16,665 nt of DNA from contig JAJDEL010000104.1 of NCBI GenBank assembly GCA_029259835.1, positions 1 through 16,665 of the forward strand, written 5' to 3'. Below the pieces are notes generated by a model. It was not told where the DNA came from. It ran no database searches and saw only the letters and a program-made list of their open reading frames with translations. Each line of letters starts with the position of its first letter. Positions within the stretch are counted from its first letter, which is position 1. Shown here one piece after another: positions 8,008 through 15,339 of the stretch. Source of the stretch: Planctomicrobium sp. Its GTDB lineage: Bacteria; Planctomycetota; Planctomycetia; Planctomycetales; Planctomycetaceae. The position numbers and the translations under genes are program-made.

Positions 8008-9084
8008 TTAAAATCCGCCAATGATCTCTCCTTCTCCAATACTTGAAAGTTCCGCCCAGAGGATCAGGTCGACATTTTCGGAAACGAATCGGACCGAGCC
8101 ATCTCCCATCAAGATTTGTCCTCCTCCGGGATGTTCCGAAAACATTTGCCCGACATGATATGTTGGAAAGTTGACCGGATGGATGATCGGAAAACCTGTG
8201 ATGTCTAGCTCACCACCAGAAGGACCAGCATGGACCAGTGTGAGAGTGGCCGCTGCATCTTCGCCATTCTCTGGTGTCGTGAAATTGGGATGAGTAAACG
8301 CCCCTGGGACAACGCCAACCCATGTCTTCTCGCTCAGCGTGGAAGAATGTTCGCCCAGGAAAACTGAATTGGAAGTCCCATCGGTGACGTCTCGAAAACG
8401 CGTTGCAGAATTTCGATAGAACGGACCATCTGCAACAACACCTGCGTTTCCGTTGATCTGCACGGTCGTGGTTGCAGAGGTGTAGATGTCTGTGAAAATT
8501 TCCCCTGTCGTGCTTGCCCCGCAGTCTCCCCAGCAGGACTCTTGCCCATGACTGGCAACATAGTGGCTGCGACCGAAAATGACTTGATTCCCTCCGATTG
8601 TCAGGGGACTGCCTGCACTGTCTCGAACAGTGAATTCTTCATGCGGTCCGGAAACCGATGGGCACAAAAATACGGATAAACTCGTCCGAACAGGATCAGA
8701 ATTTACAGGCGAAAAACAGGCCTGATCCACATCTAAAGAGCTGTACAATGGAGCTTGATCAAGAAACGGAAGGAGCATCGTTCCCCAAGCCCATCCGGGA
8801 GCGGCATCCCATGTCTGCGGGTCGATATTCGCCCAGCTCGGCCCGCTTCCATCACTTGTCCCATAGGAATAGTACCCGCCAGGAAATCTGAAGTGAGTGT
8901 CATGATAGTTGTGCAATGCGAGGCCAATCTGTTTGAGATTGTTTTTGCATTGCGAGCGCCGAGCCGCTTCCCTCGCCTGCTGAACCGCCGGCAAAAGAAG
9001 GGAAACCAGAATCGCAATGATCGCAATCACAACGAGCAATTCGATCAGCGTAAAACCGCGTTGACTGGGGAAAGCACGAGTCAT
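8008..9084 (-). CDS. DUF1559 domain-containing protein with prepilin-type N-terminus
   Basis: 358 residues, a family strongly expanded in planctomycetes. The N-terminus [20 protein letters not shown] is a type IV prepilin signal: cleavage G10/F11, Glu15 at mature position 5, then a hydrophobic helix running to about residue 34. [20 protein letters not shown] follows, the family hallmark, then the GG-rich beta domain, an EHPGGGQ...GDGSVRF segment and an ending like GEIIGGF, so the gene is complete. Members are thought to sit in the cell envelope; the biochemical role is unknown. GAGGG lies 4-5 bases before the ATG. The leader carries a strong inverted repeat at 9105-9144, about 20 bases before the start codon, which could regulate it. 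The small lipoprotein gene follows after 43 bases. Confidence 0.95.
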   Translation of the reverse strand: MTRAFPSQRGFTLIELLVVIAIIAILVSLLLPAVQQAREAARRSQCKNNLKQIGLALHNYHDTHFRFPGGYYSYGTSDGSGPSWANIDPQTWDAAPGWAWGTMLLPFLDQAPLYSSLDVDQACFSPVNSDPVRTSLSVFLCPSVSGPHEEFTVRDSAGSPLTIGGNQVIFGRSHYVASHGQESCWGDCGASTTGEIFTDIYTSATTTVQINGNAGVVADGPFYRNSATRFRDVTDGTSNSVFLGEHSSTLSEKTWVGVVPGAFTHPNFTTPENGEDAAATLTLVHAGPSGGELDITGFPIIHPVNFPTYHVGQMFSEHPGGGQILMGDGSVRFVSENVDLILWAELSSIGEGEIIGGF

Positions 9085-9104
9085 TTGTCCCTCTCGAGAT
9101 AAAG

Positions 9105-9144
9105 TAGCATTGGTTACAGTTTTGTAGAAATGTAACTAATGCTA
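9105..9144. promoter_or_regulatory. Inverted repeat upstream of the DUF1559 gene (operator or leader hairpin)
   Basis: Arms TAGCATTGGTTACA (9105-9118) and TGTAACTAATGCTA (9131-9144) are complementary at 13 of 14 positions, with a 12-base spacer. A second perfect 7-bp pair, TTTGTAG (9121-9127) with CTACAAA (9142-9148), overlaps the right arm, so the two foldings exclude each other. It lies 21-64 bases upstream of the start codon. It could be a dimeric repressor operator or a leader RNA switch; it is not followed by a T run. Confidence 0.55.
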
Positions 9145-9283
9145 CAAATGTGTCAAGCGAGAATTCCTCCTACTTTTACCTTAGAAACCGAAAAAATTAG
9201 ATCTCATGCAGGGTTCGAGGGAAATTGTTCTGTCTTCTGGACTACTGGAACTGTGTGCCGAACTTGACCGGGCATAGCGAGGC

Positions 9284-9359
9284 AGGTCAGGTTTTTTCTG
9301 ACAAAACGTGAAGTTATCGTATGATCGGTAAATCCTTCGTTCAAGCGAACATGGTTGTG
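9284..9359 (-). repeat. Intergenic direct repeat, left copy (partner 10922-10998)
   Basis: By eye roughly three quarters of bases match 10922-10998 in the same orientation: TCAGG(T), CTGACAAA, CGTGAAGT, GATC, GTAA, CTTC and ATGGTYGT occur in the same order with one or two small gaps. Both copies hold a small TCAGG...CCTGA or CTGAC hairpin. With the ceramidase remnant next to it, this points to a duplicated segment. Confidence 0.65.
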
Positions 9360-9371
9360 CGAGCATCAACG

Positions 9372-9482
9372 TCAGGCACAGCCTGACTCATCTTCTTTCG
9401 TACTTTCACCAAACAACTTCTGCGACAAATACAGCAACCGACCAATCATCAAATCCAAGGCGTCTAGTTGCTGACCACGTCA
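9372..9482 (-). pseudogene. Remnant of a ceramidase-family gene 3' end
   Basis: On the minus strand this segment reads QLDALDLMIGRLLYLSQKLF and then GES. Of 23 residues, 18 match the C-terminus of the ceramidase-like protein encoded at 11079-12530 (QLDASDLMIERLLYLSQKLL, then GDA). Matching codons differ mostly at third positions, so the copy is old or evolved under constraint before it was cut. Just upstream an in-frame stop occurs (9480-9482) and homology fades near an ACGTG shared with the parent, so nothing of the catalytic domain remains. The frame ends at 9372-9374. It cannot make a functional hydrolase; whether the ~35 codons are translated is unknown. Confidence 0.75.
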
Positions 9483-9549
9483 TACTCTCTCTAATGCCTC
9501 CAACAACTGCCTCGCATCTAAGGAAAAAAATCGGGGGTACCGGCGTTCA

Positions 9550-10893
9550 TTAATATATCGTTCTGCCCAGCCAGCGGTCGTACCAGGCGAACGTCACTCT
9601 TCGAGCGACACCAGGGAAGGCGTGGCCACCGGGAAAGGAGAACCAACTGAAGCAGTCGCCTGCGCCGAATTCACCGAGTTGTTTCTGGATTTTGTCGGGT
9701 TTGATCCGATGTTGTGTTTCATAATATTCCAGCGTTTCGGCATATCCGAGTCGCTCCTGTCGTGCTTTGAGTACGCCGGGCAAACCGTCCGAGTCTTGCC
9801 AGTTGACATAGACATCCAGCGTCTGTTGGGCCTTCGGAAAGAACTTGTGTCGATAGAATTCATGTTCCGTGGAGATCACCAAGAGTGGACGAGGGGCGAC
9901 CATCGCCATCAGGCTGTCGAAGTCGACGAGGATCTGCTTTGAGGAATCTTCGATGTAAGGCCGAAACTTTTTGATGTAGACGTAAGGTCCACTGTTGGTT
10001 TTGAACCCGAATCGTTCTTCAAGCCGTTTGCTGCCGGTCGGTGCGTCAATTCCCTTTCGCCACGGTTTCCACGACTTCGGCTTGCGAGACCACGCATCCA
10101 CATGACGCCACCAGTCGAGGACACCCCCGTTGCTGACCGTCGCCGTAATCCGCTCGTCGAATGCTGCCGCAAAAATTGCTGTGTGACCTCCGAGCGACCA
10201 GCCGGTGCAACCGATCTGCTTGTGGTTGACGAAGTCCAGCGTCTGTAAAAAATCTACGCTGCGCATGATGTCCCAGGTGTTCTTGCCGACAATCGACCAG
10301 TCGGGATGCTTCAGGTAAAACGGTCGCGTGTCCATCACGCGGGATTTTGGATCGATGCGTTCGCCATCGGTGAGAAGATCAATGCTGAGTGTTACAAAGC
10401 CGTGTTGAGCCAGCGTCAGGCCATAATTTGCTCCGACTTGCGGATCGCGCGGCGGATCAACAGTGCGACGACCGGAAAGTCCGATCACCTGATCCTTACC
10501 AGAACCCCACGTTGTGCTGTGAACACAAACAATTGCTGGGGTCGGTTTCTTTCGAGCTGCATCAGGCACGAGCAACCAGGCTGTCACGCGATCATCCGAC
10601 TCGGACTGAAAGCTCACATGAAATCTCGTGATGCCTTCTTTCCGTTCGACTTCTTTCATATCGGGAAGAAGTTCCGGAATCCGGGTCGGAAAATCGCCCA
10701 GCAATTCGAGCCATCTACGTTCAATTTCCTTACGACGTTCAGGCCACGGTTTGTCTGGAAGAATCTCCGCAAGCCGCGTGATCCCGTCGTTTCGTTCCTC
10801 TGCCAACGAGCAGGTCGGAGACAATAGAAAGCCGATCAACAATGTGATGAAAATCCGGAAACAAACTCTCGTCGCGGTATTCCCTGAATTCAT
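9550..10893 (-). CDS. Secreted alpha/beta hydrolase (acetyl-xylan-esterase / dienelactone-hydrolase-like)
   Basis: 447 residues with a signal peptide (residues ~1-31, ...SPTCSLAEE), so exported. The alpha/beta-hydrolase core shows AIVCVHSTTWGSG (oxyanion-loop strand), the nucleophile elbow GWSLGG with Ser233, the strand MVAPRPLLVISTEHEFY that usually carries the acid residue, and the likely catalytic His424 in PGGHAFPG. The fold and LLTDGERIDP insertion recall planctomycete 'acetylxylan esterase/dienelactone hydrolase family' proteins, which are thought to remove acyl groups from polysaccharides; the real substrate is unknown. AGGA six bases before the ATG at 10893 supports the start. It follows the ceramidase-like gene after 185 bases and is bracketed by direct repeats (9284-9482 and 10922-11160), suggesting it was inserted into, or replaced part of, a duplicated ceramidase locus. 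Confidence 0.88.
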   Translation of the reverse strand: MNSGNTATRVCFRIFITLLIGFLLSPTCSLAEERNDGITRLAEILPDKPWPERRKEIERRWLELLGDFPTRIPELLPDMKEVERKEGITRFHVSFQSESDDRVTAWLLVPDAARKKPTPAIVCVHSTTWGSGKDQVIGLSGRRTVDPPRDPQVGANYGLTLAQHGFVTLSIDLLTDGERIDPKSRVMDTRPFYLKHPDWSIVGKNTWDIMRSVDFLQTLDFVNHKQIGCTGWSLGGHTAIFAAAFDERITATVSNGGVLDWWRHVDAWSRKPKSWKPWRKGIDAPTGSKRLEERFGFKTNSGPYVYIKKFRPYIEDSSKQILVDFDSLMAMVAPRPLLVISTEHEFYRHKFFPKAQQTLDVYVNWQDSDGLPGVLKARQERLGYAETLEYYETQHRIKPDKIQKQLGEFGAGDCFSWFSFPGGHAFPGVARRVTFAWYDRWLGRTIY

Positions 10894-10921
10894 AGTTGGT
10901 CCTGTTTACATGGAGCGAGGA

Positions 10922-10998
10922 AGATCAGGTACTCCCTGACAAAGCGTGAAGTGATAACGTGATCAGTAATTTCTTCTTCCACGTTAATAATGGTCGTA
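10922..10998 (-). repeat. Intergenic direct repeat, right copy (partner 9284-9359)
   Basis: Same block as 9284-9359, here lying just upstream of the esterase start, so it probably overlaps its promoter or leader. It contains the small hairpin TCAGG-TACTC-CCTGA. Confidence 0.65.
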
Positions 10999-11042
10999 AG
11001 GCAATCGGTCGCGTAATTCACCGTGGTGGCGCAACAATTTAG

Positions 11043-11061
11043 CGGACATTTGAAATGTCCG
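11043..11061. repeat. Perfect 8-bp stem-loop after the ceramidase gene
   Basis: CGGACATT, loop TGA, AATGTCCG, 18 bases beyond the ceramidase-like stop codon. It has no T run on the minus strand. It may protect the mRNA 3' end or be a REP-like unit; it is absent from the duplicated copy near 9360-9400. Confidence 0.55.
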
Positions 11062-11078
11062 GCGAACGATAGTGTTCA

Positions 11079-12530
11079 CTATTTTTCGGCATCACCAAGC
11101 AATTTTTGCGACAAATACAGCAATCGCTCTATCATCAAATCCGAGGCGTCTAACTGCACGTAGTTCGTGCCGAGCCAGGTTTCGTAGCCGCCGAATTTGT
11201 GTTGCTCGGGCGTTGGAAGATAGCCGTAGGAACCGTTCGCGAGTTCGATGGTAAAGGCGTCCTGGAACGGGGTGCGGTCTTTGAGTTCGAGGCCGATTTC
11301 GGTGAAGACTTCGAACGGCATTGCGTGGATCGCGAGGCTGCCGATTTGTAAGACCTGAAGCGGGATCGTTACTTCGTTGGGCCCTTCTTCGATGATTTTG
11401 ACTCGCTTGGAATAGATCTCTTCTCGGATGTGTTGTTCTTCTTTCGGACGCTTTGCAAGTTCGGTGAAGTGTTGCTTCATCGCTTCAGTCGGCTTGCGAA
11501 CTTTCAAAACGAGGTCTGTTGACGCGGAATCGAGCTTCACCCAGTCGTGCCATTCCAAAGTTGCGTGAGCTTCCATGACTCGGTTGGCTACTTTTTCAGC
11601 GACCATTTGCATTTTCTGATACTTCGCCACACGCGGCGAGTTGCCGGTGAACTTGATGTTGTTGACGTCACCGCTGGTACCATTTGTAAGAATGCCGACG
11701 AACGGAGGTTGCTGTTTGTCAGTTCCTAAGCGTTCAGAAACCATGTTCGCGAAATACCCGAAATAGTCCGCGGAGACTTCGCCACTATTCACACCGCCGA
11801 CGTAATGCAGCGAGTAATTTCCGAGTAACGCAATCGGTTGACCTTCAGTGGATTGCACTGAGATGAAGGAGACTTCCGGATCAATCGGACCGGCAGGGCG
11901 GAGCAGGGCTTTGTTGCCGCGTGGAGGGTTCATGCGTACCTGATCGACTCCACCAAATGGGTTCGAGAGCATCTTCGGATCGGTGACGAACCAGCGACGG
12001 TTGTTTAGTTCCGACGGTTCACTCGCTGAACCCCACGCAATGCGCGCCGGCTGCATTTGAGCAAGTGCTCGTCGCACACCATCGGCGATTCTGCGAGCAA
12101 TAAATGTCTGGTACCCCGTTAGTTCTTCCACAGCGGTCACTTTGCTGTTTCCGCGCGCGGTCGTCGCCGAGTGCGTGTGTGTGGATGCCATTAACAGTTT
12201 GCTGACATCGAGGTCGGTTTCTGCGTCGATCAATTGCCGCGCGGCGTCAAAGACTTCCCTTGGAATCCCAACGTTATCGCAAATGACAAAACCAATTGTC
12301 GTTTCCCCATCATTGAGTACTAAACAACGGGCGTGCAGTTCATCATGAATATTCGTCGCCGGGATTGGTTTCCAGCCACCAACGATCAATTCTCCCAGCG
12401 GCGGTGTGATATTGCTCGCAGCAGCTCCGGCACGGAGGACCTTGGTTGGTGCTTTGTCCTGAGCTTGCAGTGGGCTTAGCAGAATGACCGTAAGAAGCAG
12501 AGTTGAAAAGATGGTGATCCGTGAGCGCAT
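11079..12530 (-). CDS. Neutral/alkaline non-lysosomal ceramidase family protein, secreted
   Basis: 483 residues from the ATG at 12530, with a signal peptide (MRSRITIFSTLLLTVILLSP, then LQAQDK). Family features: RAGAAASNITPPLG at the start of the mature protein, STHTHS (His118/His120, zinc-ligand region), GNYSLHYVG (His242, second zinc ligand), NGTSGDVN (~283-290, the active-site GDV region), a PFEVFTEIG segment where the family supplies a Glu ligand, and GYLPTPEQHKFGGYE near the C-terminus. True ceramidases hydrolyse ceramide to sphingosine and fatty acid, but planctomycetes carry many short members of this family with unproven substrates, so the activity is open. The start rests on GGAG six bases before the ATG; the longer TTG frame from 12542 overlaps that site. 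The last ~24 codons and the sequence downstream are duplicated beyond the esterase gene. Confidence 0.9.
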   Translation of the reverse strand: MRSRITIFSTLLLTVILLSPLQAQDKAPTKVLRAGAAASNITPPLGELIVGGWKPIPATNIHDELHARCLVLNDGETTIGFVICDNVGIPREVFDAARQLIDAETDLDVSKLLMASTHTHSATTARGNSKVTAVEELTGYQTFIARRIADGVRRALAQMQPARIAWGSASEPSELNNRRWFVTDPKMLSNPFGGVDQVRMNPPRGNKALLRPAGPIDPEVSFISVQSTEGQPIALLGNYSLHYVGGVNSGEVSADYFGYFANMVSERLGTDKQQPPFVGILTNGTSGDVNNIKFTGNSPRVAKYQKMQMVAEKVANRVMEAHATLEWHDWVKLDSASTDLVLKVRKPTEAMKQHFTELAKRPKEEQHIREEIYSKRVKIIEEGPNEVTIPLQVLQIGSLAIHAMPFEVFTEIGLELKDRTPFQDAFTIELANGSYGYLPTPEQHKFGGYETWLGTNYVQLDASDLMIERLLYLSQKLLGDAEK

Positions 12531-12536
12531 ATTCTT

Positions 12537-12540
12537 CTCC
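12537..12540 (-). promoter_or_regulatory. Shine-Dalgarno site of the ceramidase-family gene
   Basis: GGAG on the minus strand, six bases before the ATG at 12530. It decides between that ATG and a TTG at 12542. Confidence 0.7.
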
Positions 12541-12631
12541 AAAGTTGATGGCGATTATGGAGATGATGATAACGTCACCGGCGGCTTTGTTCATCCTCCT
12601 TAGTGCTCGAATTTGATTGTCGATCAAGCCT

Positions 12632-12922
12632 CGGGTGAATCGCCTGTCAATGATACACAAGTCGACGGAAGCCTATCGGCCCGAAGGGCCAGCTTTATGT
12701 CAGCCCAGGGCGTCAAGCCCTGGGCATAGAAGAAACAGGCGAATTCAACCCCAACGGGGTGGTCCTACAACCAGAGATGAGTCCCCACCTTAGAGCCGTC
12801 CCGTTGGGACTTGGCTTGTGGAAATCATCTTTCTCCCAGGGCGATACTTCGTTCTGCCCTGGGTTAACATAGAGGCAGCCCTGTGGGCTTACTTGTGTAT
12901 CAACGACAGGGTGAGTCACCCG
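12632..12922 (-). mobile_element. MITE-like hairpin element, copy 2, with terminal inverted repeats
   Basis: Non-coding ~290-bp element in the 480-bp divergent region. Its ends are inverted repeats: CCTGTCAATGATACACAAGT (12643-12662) matches the reverse complement of 12891-12910 at 18 of 20 bases, and CGGGTGA at 12632 pairs with TCACCCG ending at 12922. Inside are six stem-loops: GGCCC-GAA-GGGCC (12678-12690), a 9-bp GCCCAGGGC/GCCCTGGGC stem (12703-12725), ACCCC-AAC-GGGGT (12748-12760), GTCCC-GTT-GGGAC (12798-12810), CCCAGGGC/GCCCTGGG (12835-12863), AGCCC-TGT-GGGCT (12877-12889). The core is the same length as copy 1 within a base or so, but in opposite orientation. No target-site duplication is obvious. 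It carries no transposase, so it would need one in trans. Confidence 0.75.
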
Positions 12923-13011
12923 GTGCGAAATGTGTAACACCTCTCGCTGGACGAAACTGAGTCAACTCGACATGATGATCTCTCACGAAAATTGCAGCAG
13001 AACGAGAGACG

Positions 13012-14469
13012 ATGTCCGAGCGACCGAATATTATTTTTATCATCACTGACCAGCAACGCTTTGATACGATTGCTGAGTTAGGTTTTCCGCACATGGAAAC
13101 ACCGAATTTGGATCGGCTGGTTCGGGAAGGAACAACGTTGACGAACTGTCATGTGACGGCGGCGAGTTGTGCGCCGAGTCGGGCGTCGTTGTTTACCGGA
13201 TACTATCCGCACACGACGGGCGTGCTGAAGAACGCCGACTTGTGGCGGCATTCGTGGGTCGAGTTGCTGAATGAGTCAGGCTATCGTTGCGTGAACATCG
13301 GGAAGATGCACACGTATCCGTACCACACGCCGCTCGGATTCCATGAGCGGTACGTCGTCGAGAACAAAGACCGCTACCTCGAAGAGCGTTACTACTTCGA
13401 TGAATGGGACAAAGCATTGCGGGCGCGGGGTCTCGTCAAGCAGCAGCGGGAGCAGTACCGCGAGAGAGACGATTATCGGGAAGCACTCGGGGCGTTCGAC
13501 TGGGAGCTACCGGAGGATTTGCATTCGGATATGTTCGTCGGCGAGATGGCGAAGTGGTGGATCAATTCGTATCCGCAAACCGAGCCGCTGTTCCTGGAGA
13601 TCGGCTTCCCTGGTCCGCATCCGCCGTACGACCCGACGCCGGAGTACGCAGCGAAGTACATGGACAAAGAGTTGCCGCTGATGGAGGTGACGCAGGAGGA
13701 ACTCGACAATCAGCCGGCGGCGTTTAAGGAACTGCGGCAGCACAACAACGAAATCGATCATGACTCGGTTGTGCTTGATCTTGATCCAACGGAAGAACAA
13801 CGGCACCGGCAGCGGGCATACTACCTCGCGAATGTGTCGATGATCGATACGAAAGTCGGCGAGATATTGCAGGCTCTCGAAGACAAAGGCTATCTCGAAA
13901 ACGCGGTTGTCATTTTCACTTCCGATCATGGCGACTGCCTGACCGATCATGGTCATTCGCAGAAATGGACGATGTACGACATCATCACAAAAATGCCAAC
14001 GATCGTCTGGTCTAACTTGAAAAATTCGCCTGATGGCGGCGAAACACGACGCTTCGAAGCAGGCAAACGCTTCGACGGATTATGCAGCCAATTCGATCTC
14101 GGACCAGCGATCCTCGAACTCGCAGGCATCGAGCCGCCAGAGAACATGGAAGCGAAGTCCCTGCTCCCGGCTCTGGAAGGCAAGGAGTGGGAAGAACGGG
14201 AATACGTCTTCGCCGAGCAAGCGAAAGACGGCATCCTGACCGGCACCGACTTCATGACGATGGTTCGCAGCCGCGATTGGAAACTCGTCCACTTCATCGG
14301 TCAGGAAGACGGTCAACTCTTCGACCTCAACAATGATCCAGACGAAATCGATAATCTGTGGAATTCCCCGGAACACCTGGACAAAAAGCGGGAGTTACTA
14401 GACGTTCTTCGAGAATGGAGAATGCGCAGCCAGTTGGAATCGAAAGATTTATATGCCCAATGGCGGTAA
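13012..14469 (+). CDS. Sulfatase (arylsulfatase-type, formylglycine class), no signal peptide
   Basis: 485 residues. Type I sulfatases hydrolyse sulfate esters with a formylglycine made from a Cys or Ser by a separate modifying enzyme. Seen here: metal-site start NIIFIITDQQR (Asp13, Gln14), the modification motif C53-A-P-S-R57 followed by ASLFTG, NIGKMH (Lys98/His100), GPHPPYDP, SDHGD (Asp305, His306) and a HGHSQKW segment supplying Lys318. The C-terminal region ends with the usual QLFDLNNDPDEIDNLW block, so it is complete. No signal peptide precedes the first strand, so it is predicted cytoplasmic, unlike most planctomycete polysaccharide sulfatases; choline-sulfatase- or phosphonate-hydrolase-like substrates are therefore possible. 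GAGAG lies just before the ATG at 13012. It is transcribed divergently from the ceramidase-like gene. No formylglycine-generating enzyme is in the window. Confidence 0.94.
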   Translation: MSERPNIIFIITDQQRFDTIAELGFPHMETPNLDRLVREGTTLTNCHVTAASCAPSRASLFTGYYPHTTGVLKNADLWRHSWVELLNESGYRCVNIGKMHTYPYHTPLGFHERYVVENKDRYLEERYYFDEWDKALRARGLVKQQREQYRERDDYREALGAFDWELPEDLHSDMFVGEMAKWWINSYPQTEPLFLEIGFPGPHPPYDPTPEYAAKYMDKELPLMEVTQEELDNQPAAFKELRQHNNEIDHDSVVLDLDPTEEQRHRQRAYYLANVSMIDTKVGEILQALEDKGYLENAVVIFTSDHGDCLTDHGHSQKWTMYDIITKMPTIVWSNLKNSPDGGETRRFEAGKRFDGLCSQFDLGPAILELAGIEPPENMEAKSLLPALEGKEWEEREYVFAEQAKDGILTGTDFMTMVRSRDWKLVHFIGQEDGQLFDLNNDPDEIDNLWNSPEHLDKKRELLDVLREWRMRSQLESKDLYAQWR

Positions 14470-14550
14470 CTGTGGCGATTTGGGTGGCAGAGAGCGAAGC
14501 GACAAACTAGCCTGCGCGTCTGGAAAGAGTGAATCAACAAAATATCGTAA

Positions 14551-14556
14551 GAGGAG
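14551..14556 (+). promoter_or_regulatory. Shine-Dalgarno site that selects a GTG start
   Basis: GAGGAG, eight bases before the in-frame GTG at 14565. It is much better placed than the GGA only four bases before the alternative GTG at 14529. Confidence 0.65.
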
Positions 14557-14564
14557 ATCGGGAC

Positions 14565-14771
14565 GTGGCGGCGGAAAATATTGACGGATCAATGAAACGG
14601 ATGGCTCTGTTTGCAATTATTGCCTGGGCGATCCTGGGAGTCATCGTCTTGGGCAGCCCTGTGCTACTCATTTACATCGCCATGCACGTCTGCCTGACCG
14701 GCGTGTTTCTGTTCTTCTTTCTTCGTAAAGAAAAAGAAGCGCGAGAGATGGGAAGCAAGAAGGAAGAGTAG
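14565..14771 (+). CDS. Small two-helix membrane protein of unknown function
   Basis: 68 residues from a GTG at 14565. After a short polar N-terminus, two closely spaced hydrophobic helices (~13-29, RMALFAIIAWAILGVIVLG, and ~31-53, PVLLIYIAMHVCLTGVFLFF) end in a highly charged tail (RKEKEAREMGSKKEE), which should face the cytoplasm. I do not recognise the family. GAGGAG eight bases upstream supports this start; a longer frame begins with GTG at 14529. It follows the sulfatase by ~95 bases on the same strand and could be on its transcript, with no evident functional link. It converges with the fxsA-like gene, only 15 bases separating the two stop codons. Confidence 0.7.
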   Translation: MAAENIDGSMKRMALFAIIAWAILGVIVLGSPVLLIYIAMHVCLTGVFLFFFLRKEKEAREMGSKKEE

Positions 14772-14774
14772 GGG

Positions 14775-14788
14775 ACCGGGCCGGTTTT
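14775..14788 (+). terminator. Possible weak bidirectional terminator between convergent genes
   Basis: ACCG-GGC-CGGT followed by TTTT in the 15-base gap between the two convergent stop codons. The stem is only four to five pairs, so this is a tentative call. Confidence 0.25.
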
Positions 14789-15281
14789 ACTGTTCTTCAA
14801 TATCGATCACATCTTTCGGCACCGCATCGACCGGGCCAGAATCGACTTGCACAGAGTCCACGACGAAGACATCCGCTCCGCCGGCTCGGTGGACTCTAAC
14901 ATTCTTTTGGAACCAGGCGAGAACTCTCTTTCGGTACAACGAACGACTTGCTGGGAAAAGTAAACTGAAACCGAAAATGTCGGTCAGGAAACCAGGGGTG
15001 AGTAGAAACGCTGCTCCGATGAGAACGAGGATTCCATCGGCGAGTGCCTGACCGGGGACTTGTCCTTGACCCATCTGGGATTGAACCTGACGAATCACGC
15101 TCAGCCCCTGTTGCCGCGCGAGTGCGGCGCCAAGGATGCCGGTGACGATGATCGACCCCAATGTCACCAGCAATCCAATCCCGTTCCCCCAAACGGTAGA
15201 GATCATCCCATGCACTTGCAGCAGGAGTGCCAGTTCCACAAATGGAACGATCGTGAACAGAAGTATGAGTCGTAATATCAT
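14787..15281 (-). CDS. fxsA: FxsA family membrane protein
   Basis: 164 residues. FxsA is a small inner-membrane protein; in E. coli its overproduction relieves F-plasmid exclusion of phage T7, and its normal role is unclear. The family pattern is visible: first helix MILRLILLFTIVPFVELALL with the PFVEL motif, second helix GIGLLVTLGSIIVTGILGAA followed by ALARQQG, then the hydrophobic LIGAAFLLTPGFLTDIFGFS segment with the characteristic LTPGFLTD, and a polar, Val/Asp-rich tail of ~45 residues. The start is placed at the ATG at 15281, where the first membrane helix begins, since FxsA proteins start that way; an open frame continues to 15482 but encodes 67 unrelated polar residues. No clear ribosome site precedes it; a three-codon ORF (15289-15278) ends in ATGA overlap with the start codon. 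Confidence 0.9.
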   Translation of the reverse strand: MILRLILLFTIVPFVELALLLQVHGMISTVWGNGIGLLVTLGSIIVTGILGAALARQQGLSVIRQVQSQMGQGQVPGQALADGILVLIGAAFLLTPGFLTDIFGFSLLFPASRSLYRKRVLAWFQKNVRVHRAGGADVFVVDSVQVDSGPVDAVPKDVIDIEEQ

Positions 15282-15322
15282 ATTTTCATTATTGCGAGTA
15301 AAACACTTCTGCCAAGTGACGC

Positions 15323-15339
15323 GAGTGTTGGAAACACTC
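15323..15339. repeat. Short palindrome in the fxsA/asparagine-synthase intergenic region
   Basis: GAGTGTT, loop GGA, AACACTC: seven perfect pairs, 42 bases upstream of the fxsA start. It may be a leader hairpin or operator. The rest of this 269-bp divergent gap shows no feature I can name. Confidence 0.45.

Larger units (their letters stand above)
9085..9549. other. 465-bp gap between the DUF1559 gene and the esterase
   Basis: Reading from right to left: a short T tract just after the esterase stop (9524-9530, minus strand, poor stem), a remnant of the ceramidase C-terminus (9372-9482), a palindrome GTCAGGC-ACA-GCCTGAC (9371-9387), a block homologous to 10922-10998, then ~140 bases with no recognised feature, and the inverted repeat at 9105-9144. 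A 62-codon frame at 9181-9369 has no support. Confidence 0.6.
12531..13011. other. Divergent intergenic region between ceramidase-like and sulfatase genes
   Basis: Holds the leader of the ceramidase-like gene (12531-12631), the hairpin element (12632-12922) and ~90 bases before the sulfatase start (12923-13011). Both promoters must lie here, but I cannot place -35/-10 boxes with confidence. TTGAT-TGTCG-ATCAA (12613-12627) and GAGTCAACTC (around 12958-12967) are small palindromes that might be operator sites. Confidence 0.5.

Noticed and set aside
9181..9369. 62-codon minus-strand open frame in the esterase/DUF1559 gap
   Set aside because: Half of it is the duplicated intergenic block and the homologous copy at 10922-10998 does not keep a comparable coding frame; no ribosome site.
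9524..9543. Possible intrinsic terminator after the esterase (seven T on the minus strand)
   Set aside because: The preceding stem would be only about three base pairs, so a T tract alone is not enough to call it.
12343..12940. Minus-strand open frames of 75-105 codons in the divergent region
   Set aside because: They run through the hairpin element or the ceramidase leader and read repeat-derived peptides; no ribosome site or family signature.
13507..13956. 149-codon minus-strand open frame
   Set aside because: Antisense to the sulfatase, whose motifs are intact on the plus strand.
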